Source: Acanthaster planci (Eukaryota; Echinodermata; Asteroidea; Valvatida; Acanthasteridae). Taken from it: 14,667 nt of DNA. The notes beneath the pieces are model-generated. The model was given only the letters and a program-made list of their open reading frames with translations, had not been told where the DNA came from and made no database searches. The stretch is taken from NCBI RefSeq assembly GCF_001949145.1, contig NW_019091375.1, positions 3,193,022-3,207,688 on the forward strand, written 5' to 3'. This document shows, piece by piece, positions 7,690 through 14,667 of the stretch (the stretch's first letter is position 1; each line of letters starts with the position of its first letter). The position numbers and the translations under genes are program-made.

Positions 7690-8350
7690 ACAACCTTACT
7701 TGTACTGATGTCCTCAGTTTCAAAACTCATGGTGTATTCATAGAGCACGTAAGTTGCCCACCTATCTTCTCCATCCAGGGATAGTGTTGGTCTCTGGATG
7801 CATAAGCTTACATGTCGTAATTCTTGAAAGGATTGCTAGTAGTTTTTAAATACACGTACATGTACGTGGCACAAAATGGATTATTGTTTTGAAATTTCAG
7901 TTTTGCAATACAAATGTAAGAATCACTGTACGATTATTTTCAAAATGCACAGTTTGTGTTATCCAGGAAATTGATCCACCCATTGTGTGCATTACAATTG
8001 GACAGTGAAAGAAGTTGCAAAATTGGGCAAAATGCAGAGTCTAAATATGTGTCATTATCTTTGTTTAATGTGGGCCAAACTCCATGGTGGTCACAGCACA
8101 CCCAGTGGTCTAGCAATGCTGCACCCATGAACACCAACTGAGCTGCATTCATTAGATGTAATAAGTAAACCCACAAAATGGGAATATCACAATTGGGATA
8201 TGTATGTACAAAACTTAACACCCAAGCATCCTTAGAAACAAACATATTGTACTCAAACTGTTGTTCATGCAAAGTGTGCAACACTTTCATGTATTATGAA
8301 CATGCTTTGTCCAAAGGAGTCATTCACAGATTTCAAAGTCAGACTGTTGC
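7690..8350. other. No gene recognised
   Basis: Open frames on both strands (7940-8290 minus, 7956-8141 and 8178-8375 plus) overlap one another and show no domain. A GTACATGTAC word sits near 7857-7866. Nothing else stood out. Confidence 0.45.
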
Positions 8351-8722
8351 TAATAAGCCATTTGCGAGTACTTAACCTTTGAACAAAATGTGGTACACTG
8401 TGCTATCTTATTTCACATAAACATAACAATTCCGATTCCCCAGACTAAAGACACTGTTGCTGTACCTCGTGATTCGGGACAAGCTTTTGCTTAGTTACAT
8501 AAGAGACGCCTGGCATCAATACACTGTTCTCAATGGACGAGAAGGGCACAAAGGAACCAGTCCATTCCAGAGATGGTGGTTGCTATGCAAAAGCTTGCCC
8601 CGAATCACGAGGTATAGCAACAGGGTCTTTAGTCTGGAGACTTTGAATTGTTATGTTTATGTGAAATAAGATAGCACATGGAACTAGATTTGGCTCAAAG
8701 GTTACTCACTAATGGCTTATTA
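8351..8722. mobile_element. 372-bp inverted-repeat element with arms of about 145 bp
   Basis: The left arm runs from TAATAAGCCATT at 8351 to about 8494, and the right arm from about 8583 to AATGGCTTATTA at 8722. The arms share a perfect 33-base complementary run (8400-8432 against 8645-8677). Long matching blocks follow, including CAGACTAAAGAC, CCTCGTGATTCGGG and CAAGCTTTTGC. Small indels appear towards the outer ends. The 88-base spacer holds no useful frame; the open frame at 8457-8669 is a by-product of the repeat. Both ends carry TA, as in Tc1/mariner-type miniature elements, but the terminal sequence is unlike the 3.1-3.8 kb family. No longer flanking duplication was seen. Confidence 0.8.
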
Positions 8723-9185
8723 GAAATATACTTGAGGCTGAGTCAAGTTTGGCTTTCTTACTTTGTTTATGTTTCTAGATACTTTTGTCAAACCTAATTT
8801 GAGGACCTTTTGGGAAGTTCAAGCCTTAGCTTTCCTCCATCCAGCTTATTTTTTTAGTGTTCATTGTCGCATGTTTTCACAGTACTCTCTGCATTCCTTA
8901 GGTCATTCTCCAATACTGGACTTTGTCTATGTCTTAGGCTTCATACCAAAATCAGTCCCCAGTTGTAACCCTATATCATTCAAATTAAATTCAGACACTT
9001 CAGTATTTTGCTCTGTTGCATCCCTTTTGATATTCCTGTGGCATTATTACTTTTGTGCTGACAACTTCAAAGTCAGGTGGTAAACAAAAGAGATGAAGCC
9101 TGAGAAGGAGACTAATATGAGTATTGGAAAACAACTTCAGAGATCTTGCAGTGTCTGCCAACTCTGCTGAACATTGGTACAGTCT
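8723..9185. other. No gene recognised
   Basis: A 106-codon plus-strand frame (8763-9083) is rich in Phe, Leu and Ser and resembles chance translation of T-rich DNA. It has no splice context or domain. A minus-strand frame at 9000-9248 runs into the next repeat and is likewise unsupported. Confidence 0.4.
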
Positions 9186-9309
9186 TAGGCCGTGTCCCAA
9201 ACAGGCTTCCAGAGCTACGGCTAGGTCTATTGTCTTGTGCGTCTCCACGTACTTTCAATGGAGTGAAGACCTAGACCTAGCTCTAGACAACAGATTCGGA
9301 TGCAGCCTA
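9186..9309. mobile_element. 124-bp decayed fold-back (MITE-like) element
   Basis: The arm at 9186-9228 (starting TAGGCCGTGTCC) and the arm at 9267-9309 (reverse complement TAGGCTGCATCC) match at 31 of 43 positions by eye. The best run is CTAGGTCT next to AGAGCTA. The spacer is 38 bases. TAGG-starting ends with a GTGTCC-like block recall hAT-type miniature elements as a general pattern, but no 8-bp target duplication is visible, so the superfamily stays open. No coding capacity. Confidence 0.5.
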
Positions 9310-9495
9310 CGTGTAGATATTATTGCAAAAACTTTACACAGAGAGACAGGAAGGGCCAATAACCACTGTTTCAATCCTTCCACAGTAGAGCCAAACCTGG
9401 CCTTTTTATTCTTTTTTTTAAGAAATATCAAAGCCACTCATAAATATGCACTGTGATTTGGAGTTAAGTACTTGGGAAATCAGAAAATGTGAGTT

Positions 9496-9610
9496 TGAAT
9501 GTAATCTGACACTGTAGGCTCATCGTTACCTAAGTCCTCCGAGACCCAAATTTCATTACATGGCTGTCCAAATTACTTAGGAAGTGCCTGCAGCCATTGT
9601 CACATTCACT
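9496..9610. repeat. Weak imperfect inverted repeat
   Basis: A left segment (about 9496-9535, containing GAATGTAAT, TGTAGGC and CCTAAGT) matches the reverse complement of a right segment (about 9575-9610, containing ACTTAGG, GCCTGCA and ACATTC) with several gaps. The clearest core is CCTAAGT/ACTTAGG. It may be an old miniature element, or partly chance. Confidence 0.3.
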
Positions 9611-9717
9611 TGCATAATTCCAGCGTGGGGCCAGGTAATTTTGGCATAGCTTATATTGAAAATTTTCTTATTACTCAATTACTAGGGTGGAGTGAGTTCG
9701 CTGCTGAGGTGCTTTAG

Positions 9718-9840
9718 GACAAGGTGGACCCAGGACAAGTGTGGCTCCTTACAGAGAGAGCCTATGTGTCTGGTAAGATTGTTGCCATATTTCCATATCC
9801 AGGTTGGAGTCCTTACCAAAGAAAGAGAAGCAAAGGATGA
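9718..9840 (+). other. 40-codon open frame after a TTTAG, unassigned
   Basis: After GCTTTAG (AG at 9716-9717), a frame reads DKVDPGQVWLLTERAYVSG, continues KIVAIFPYPGWSPYQRK, and stops at TGA 9838-9840. The composition is protein-like, with Trp, Pro and Tyr in moderation. A strong donor-like GTAAGATT at 9773 and an acceptor-like ATCCAG at 9802 lie inside it, but they would make a 30-base intron, too short for a metazoan. No family recognised. Confidence 0.15.
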
Positions 9841-10178
9841 TGGGAGGCATGGCAACTGAAGACAGGTTCACAGCTGCAGTATAGAAGTGTTTGTAAATAC
9901 ACATGCATGTGATGGAATTCTGGGCATTTCATTTCCAGGTACGAGATGTTTCAAAATCTGAATAAGAACATGTCCAGTGTTATCATTATTAGGATTGCGT
10001 GTGTAATAAATATTTACAGCAATCTGGTGAGCCGTTGGCAGGAATGACTCATTATTGCTATATTTGGTACTGGCATCCATGTACACACATGTACCGGTAC
10101 CATTGCATGTATTACTGGCAAAGCTTAATATTTCTGGTATTGAGTTTTCATTGGGCTTCATCATAGCCATGATTTACC
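9841..10178. other. No gene recognised; one minus-strand open frame
   Basis: A 100-codon minus-strand frame (10170-9868) lies just after the stop of the four-exon candidate. It begins MAMMKPNENSIPEILS and shows no domain. A GTAAAT donor-like site lies just before it, but no phase-compatible connection to the upstream exons was found. It may be 3' untranslated sequence of the candidate gene or a chance frame. A GTACCGGTAC palindrome occurs near 10091-10100. Confidence 0.3.
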
Positions 10179-11129
10179 TCAAGTAACATCAAGTCGTGTG
10201 TCATGGTTATCATATTCGTAAAACATGTAAAATGTGGAATGATGGAACACTATCGGTTCTGCGAAAGATATTAACCTTTTTGTCTTAAGTCTACCACAAA
10301 GCAGTGTGTTATAAGGATAAAAAAGAAAACTCAACAGAAATCTGAAGAAATGAACAATATTCGTCATCGGGTCAGTGCTATAGGTCATTACAGTAAAAGT
10401 ACACTTTTAGAAAATACTTGCGGGGCCTGACTCTGAACAAGCAGGAAATGCATTGAATTAGTTCCCCGGGGCCAGTAGATTTAGATTTCAATACATTTTC
10501 TTGCCTGATTTCATGTTTAAAGTAGTATTTTTCAATAAGGACCTGTTAATGCAATTTTTTCAGAAAGGATGTTTTTAGCAAGCACTGACACAACGTCACG
10601 AGCCCTTTAAGACTGCCAAATACCTCATCATCTAAGTAGTGGTATTCATACGGTAAACTGATGATTATTGGGCCAAGACTGCTCGCTGGTACTCTTAAAC
10701 AAGCGCACTCCATCAACGTTTCAGTGGACAGACATACACATGCGTTATCTTTGTCAGCAATGGCAAGGAAATCAGAACTAGATGCCCAGGAAGACTTCAC
10801 ACCTTTCTATATATGCTGAACTGATAACAATTCCCTCCAGAAATGTCTTTTAATTGTATTGGGGCCGTACAAGTAAAGATCAAAGTCCAAGATTCCTTTT
10901 GTAAATTTAGGATGTGTGGTTTGAGTATCGCCAGTCGGAAACAAACATACATGTAGCACGAGGGGATGTTGCTGTTCACTGCCCATTCTCTTACCAGTAG
11001 CTTAAACTTTGTTTCACCTTTGGTACTGGCCTCTCTATCTTCATTTCCCAACTCAAAATCACTATGAACATTGTTTAAAGTTGGGTGGTGTACACCATAC
11101 TTTACACACAACGGAAATGCAGAGCTCAT
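10179..11129 (-). CDS. Candidate four-exon gene, possible beta-propeller-like segment
   Basis: Exons on the minus strand: 11129-10995 (ATG start, 45 codons, ends CTG|GTAAGAG), 10806-10624 (61 codons, ends GAG|GTATTT), 10542-10418 (41 codons plus two bases, ends AA|GTATTT) and 10341-10179 (53 codons, TGA stop). Acceptors end TATATAG (weak), ATTAACAG and TTTCTTCAG. Introns are 188, 81 and 76 bases. All junctions keep one frame, giving 201 residues. The third intron has a branch-like CACTGAC before its pyrimidine tract. Exon 2 reads SDFLAIADKDNACVCLSTET, with the alternating pattern of a WD40/beta-propeller blade. One blade is too little to assign a family. The last exon is aromatic-rich (STFYMFYEYDNHDTRLDVT). 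The first acceptor is the weakest link. Earlier or later exons may exist, and the product was not recognised. Confidence 0.38.
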
Positions 11130-11173
11130 ATGTTACTTGCTAGCTGCACTAATGGCAAGTGTTGGCGTTTGTT

Positions 11174-11194
11174 CTATATAGTATGATATATACG
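11174..11194 (-). promoter_or_regulatory. TATA-like sequence upstream of the minus-strand candidate gene
   Basis: Read on the minus strand, GTATATATC and CTATATAG lie 45 to 65 bases before the ATG at 11129. Initiation about 30 bases downstream of either would leave a very short leader. AT-rich words of this kind are common by chance, so support is positional only. Confidence 0.2.
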
Positions 11195-11734
11195 TGTGTG
11201 GTAATAAAAATAGAGAGTGGCTCTGGCCTTGCAGTGTCAGCAAGCTGACATGGCCTGGCTCAAGGATTGCCCTTTAGAAATGCATACTCAGCACATCCCC
11301 TTTTCTTTAATTAATGTTTTGAAGAGATCGTTGCTATAAACAAAGTTCCTTGCATAATACATCAATCCCAAAGAATCCAAAGGACATGTTGAGATTGAGA
11401 ACGCATTTGGATCATTTCATGAAGGATAGTAGTCAGATTATAGAGTTCATGAGAAATGTTAGGAAATTTTGAAATAATACAGTTCAGTGCATTCATTCAA
11501 ATAAAACAAGTACCAAGAGCTGGGACGCATTCATTCCAAATCTGTGCGAAACATTTCCACTGTTTCTGTAGACTGCATGAATAAATGTTTGGTATTTATT
11601 CATTGGTTATTATTATTGTTATAAAATATGCCTCCATAGCTTGGCTAGTAAACGTCAATTTAACACAATACACTTTGGCCACTACAGTATCTATTCTACT
11701 GAAGTATTGCTCACTACAGGGTAACTATTGTGAT
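11195..11734. other. No gene recognised; expected LTR region of the gypsy fossil shows no LTR
   Basis: This segment lies just 3' of the pol fossil, read on the minus strand, where a polypurine tract and 3' LTR would be expected. I see no purine run followed by a TG-starting repeat, and nothing on the far side of the element repeats it. A perfect small palindrome, TGTCAGC-AA-GCTGACA, lies at 11235-11250. The plus-strand frame at 11585-11854 is hydrophobic and unsupported. Confidence 0.4.
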
Positions 11735-13608
11735 TTAAGTAAAACCATAGTATTGGGGCTTTTGGACTTTCCGTCCATATCTTGTGCTGTAATTATCTTT
11801 GGATTTCTCAACACTCTGTGTCACCTTAGTCTGTGGATGTGTGTTGGAAACTGAGCTATCTAGACTTTCTGGATAGTCATCGTAGTCATCTAACTGAATA
11901 TGATTTGTGGTACATTGTCCGGTTTGAGATGTCGTCTGTTCCTAGTGAATATTTGCCCATTCATGTCTTGTACGATGCACGATCAAGGGTTATCACTTTT
12001 ACGAATCACTTTTCCTCTTTTCCACTTTTCATGTTTTTGCAGCCATATGTGTTGTCCTACGTGAAGTGGTTGCACCTCTTTTGTGCCTTTGTCAAAGTGC
12101 TGTTTTTGTTTATGGTTATGATAAGTAATTTTCTCTGCTACTTTAGAGACTGGCTTAAGTAGCTCTTGCATTGTGGGAAGGAGAGTCTTTGTTCCTCTAC
12201 TGAAGAGTAGTTGAGTGGAGGATTTGTTGGTATTTTGCATTGGTGTGTTTCGGGAGTTTAGGATAGCAAGTTGGATGTCTTGTTTATCCACTGCTGCTTT
12301 TCGTTGTTACTGTTTAGCTATCACAACCATTTTTTCAGCTTTTCCATTACTCTGAGGGTATGTCAGTGATACTCTGGTATGCTTAAACTGCCATTCTTTA
12401 GTGAACTGTTAGAATTCCTGACCAGCATGGACCGTTTTCTGACACTACTTCATCTGGTATTCCGTGTCTGGCAAAATGTCTTTTGCATAATTTCACAATC
12501 GTTTTGCTCGTGGCTGATTGAGATCTGATCGATCTCAATGTAACTGGAGTAGAAGTCTTCAAGCAGAAAATACTGCTTTCTGTTTAATTGAAAGAGATCG
12601 GTACCTACTTTTTCCATGGCCTTTTTGGTACTTCATGACTCAACAGCGGTTCTCGCTTGTTTATTGAACTCTGTTCAGCGCAAGTTTGACGTTTTTCTAC
12701 AACTTCTGTAATCTGAGCAGACATTCCAGGCCAAAACAGAATGTCGCGTGCCAATCAGTTGGACTTTTCATTGCCTTGGTGGCTCTGGTGTATTTTCTCA
12801 AGGATCAATTTCCGCGTTGATTTTGGAATGACGACACGGTTTTTCTTTAATATATGATCATCTTCCAGTTTCAAGTCATCTCTATACTGCCAATACTCCT
12901 TGACTGAATCATCTACTTTTTTTGTTTTCGGGCCATCCCATTTGTATGATTCCTTTGAGGGTCTGAAATTGCTTGTCACTTTGCATTTCTCTCTCTAACT
13001 CTTCCCTAACCAGGGAGGAATGATGGGAAGGCAGTAGACCACGCTGATTGGTACTGTTGTGTCATTGGAATCATCTTCTGTTTCGTCCAGGAAGTTTCTT
13101 CTGAGACAGTCAGTTACAAGTAGATCATTACTGCATACATAGTTTACATCAACGTCGTATTTCTGTAGTTTTAGTAGCATTTTCTGGAGTCCCATGGGAG
13201 TTTGGGGAAGCGGCTTCTTGAAAATCGATTCTAGTCGCTTGTGGTCAGTTTGCACTATTCCAAAGATATATGTGTGAAATTTAGCACAGCCAAACCTAAT
13301 TGCTGCAAGCTCCTTTTCTATTTGAGCCCATCGTTGCTGTGTTTCAGTGAAAGCTTTGGATGCCAAGGCTACAGGGGACATTTGTGATTGATTGTCATGT
13401 GCAGGCTGCAGTAAAACTGCTCCTGTGCCTCTATCAACACTTAGTACAAGTGGTTTTGTTGCATCATGATATGTTAACACTGGTGCTTCAGTCAGCAACT
13501 GTTTGAGGTGATCGAAACTTTTGTCGCGTTCCTCACTCCAGTTCCACATGGTTTTCTTCTCAGTTAGCTGCCTCAGGGGTGCTGTTATGCACCTATTAAC
13601 ATATCCCT
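11735..13608 (-). pseudogene. pol: Ty3/gypsy-type retrotransposon pol fossil (RT end, RNase H, integrase)
   Basis: Read on the minus strand, the order is: reverse transcriptase end or connection (from ITAPLRQLTEKK near 13590), RNase H, integrase zinc region, integrase core, integrase C-terminal region (GQIFTRNRRHLKP) and a Pol tail with TRYGRKVQKPQYY ending at TAA 11735-11737. RNase H keeps its acidic residues (LSVD, QIEKEL, QTDHK, VTDCLRR), but a few residues are lost just after the first Asp. The zinc region keeps HQSHQG, but the first Cys is Arg (KRQTC). In the core, the first Asp (GTDLF) and the Glu (SNGKAE) remain; the second Asp is Glu (SENGP). In-frame stops lie at 12995-12997, 12755-12757, 12409-12411, 12307-12309 and 11983-11985. 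Frame changes occur near 12613, 12515, 12430 and 11905. Fingers, palm, protease, gag and LTRs are absent. Dead element, 5' truncated. Confidence 0.93.
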
Positions 13609-14667
13609 CAATCCCCCCCCCACAATGTGAGTCAATGTGGGTCAATGGTCAGTGAGGTGGTGACGGAACAGGTGCATCGATGTGGTTTTTTGGTGCCTCG
13701 CACATGCAACCAGGGGTGGGTCATGGTGCGTCATGGTTTGTCAATACATTTCCATGTCCAAAAACATTGCATGTGTAGGGTTTGGTGTATAATTGGTTGA
13801 TTTGGGCTCAATGAATTACCGGAAAGACCGTAACAAAGAAAAGAAAAATCCAGAAGGCACCCTACGTTATTTTTTTTAAAAGAAACTTGTACGGGCCCAC
13901 AAACAAAGACGCACTGGACAAGTATTTATATAGAAAACAAAATACAATGGATTTAATGCAAGTGGAAATACTTGTCCTAAATGACCGCCGAATCAAAATA
14001 TCTGGTTACTAATTTTTGGTCACAATATGAACACAGTGTGCATTATATCTCACAACCAGCCCGAAGTTTACATTAACAGCGATCCAGAATACAAGGCATG
14101 TGAAGGGGGCACAAACGTGTAACACTACAATTTCAACTTACAAAGAAAATCCTGGACGGTAAAAGGAATGGTTTCTCAATCAGACTATAACAATTTCATT
14201 TTTTACGGGATCAAGGTAGACTACGCCACATAATAATCACACGAAGGCAAATGCCGAGATATGAAGTTTGAACACAAAAAAAAACTAAATGAAAGTTAAC
14301 ACAAAGGAATTAATGTCAAGATCAAAACAAAAAGGTACTTAGTCCAATTCGCTGTGGTCCTCCCAAGAATGTTCGTTAATCGAATCCGATCCGGCGAGTG
14401 AGCAGTCAGCGAGAAAAGTGACGAAACGCGATGTATTGAAGTTCCGACGTTTCCGCAACAGACAAGCAAGGTGGTGACCAGGAACAGCGTCACTCAGGAG
14501 GAATCAGGGTTATCATGGGGGGTACATCCAGCATACGGTGGGGTCCAGCACTATACGAAAACAGCTACTGTACATGAAAACGACGACGACGACTCGGGCC
14601 AGCAATACACCAAAACAGGAACGAGGAGTGGCGAAACTTGACACTCGGCAACTGCTCCCACCATGGT
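13609..14667. other. No gene recognised; C9 tract, GTCA-rich repeats, CpG-richer end
   Basis: A run of nine C (13613-13621) lies at the broken end of the pol fossil. After it come loose repeats of GTGNGTCA and GTCATGG type to about 13750. From about 14340 to the window end CpG is more frequent (for example CGAATCCGATCCGGCGAG and CGACGACGACGAC), which could mark a promoter or first exon of a gene beyond the window. The minus-strand frame at 14493-14296 starts only at GTG, so its hydrophobic start is not taken as a signal peptide. Confidence 0.35.

Noticed and set aside
8457-8669. Plus-strand 70-codon open frame
   Set aside because: It lies inside the 372-bp inverted-repeat element, and its two halves are translations of the complementary arms.
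8763-9083. 106-codon plus-strand frame rich in Phe and Leu
   Set aside because: Composition matches chance translation of T-rich DNA; no domain, start context or splice support.
9718-9860. Two exon-like open pieces joined by GTAAGATT (9773) and an ATCCAG acceptor (9802)
   Set aside because: The implied intron is only 30 bases, too short for metazoan splicing. The frame is also open straight through, so no splice is needed.
13582-13622. Minus-strand G-run followed by TGTTAATAGG resembling a polypurine tract and LTR start
   Set aside because: The sequence passes at once into clear pol coding sequence (ITAPLRQL...), and no second copy of the supposed LTR end was found. Reading it as damaged RT codons is simpler.
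14296-14493. Minus-strand frame with a hydrophobic, signal-peptide-like start
   Set aside because: It begins at GTG with no ATG, has no splice context and no domain. Hydrophobic runs are common in chance frames.

Overview
The window reads as nuclear DNA of a metazoan. Open frames are short, several stretches look like small exons bounded by GT and AG, microsatellite and palindromic repeats are frequent, and one block on the minus strand is the decayed 3' part of a Ty3/gypsy-type retrotransposon pol. Candidate introns are short (76, 81, 88, about 126 and 188 bases), and the word TACATGTA/GTACATGTAC is strikingly frequent. Together these suggest a marine invertebrate with compact introns, perhaps a sponge; the taxon is an inference and was not proved from the sequence. 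No tRNA, rRNA, CRISPR array or bacterial-type operon was seen.

Layout. 1-2186: mostly non-coding, with a GAT-type microsatellite and a perfect 31-base palindrome. 2187-2918: a possible first coding exon with a consensus donor, then a CpG-rich 19-bp minisatellite running into an open frame. 3047-3836: a cluster of short fold-back repeats, at least four TA-bounded copies of one family, one nested inside another, plus a solo half. 3837-6213: mostly featureless, with TACATGTA clusters and one possible exon near 5.7 kb. 6214-6362: a second fold-back element. 6821-7242: a phase-compatible three-exon candidate gene end on the plus strand, with AATAAA downstream. 8351-8722: a 372-bp element with arms of about 145 bp. 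9186-9309 and 9496-9610: two more decayed inverted repeats. 10179-11129: a four-exon candidate gene on the minus strand whose splice phases all agree. 11735-13608: the gypsy pol fossil. 13609-14667: no gene seen, CpG-richer towards the end.

The two spliced gene models are my own reconstructions from splice signals and phase. Neither product was recognised, and transcript or homology data are needed to confirm them. The best supported observations are the pol fossil and the families of inverted-repeat elements. I found no convincing new multi-gene system; the closest thing to undescribed biology is the nested TA-bounded fold-back family at 3.1-3.8 kb.
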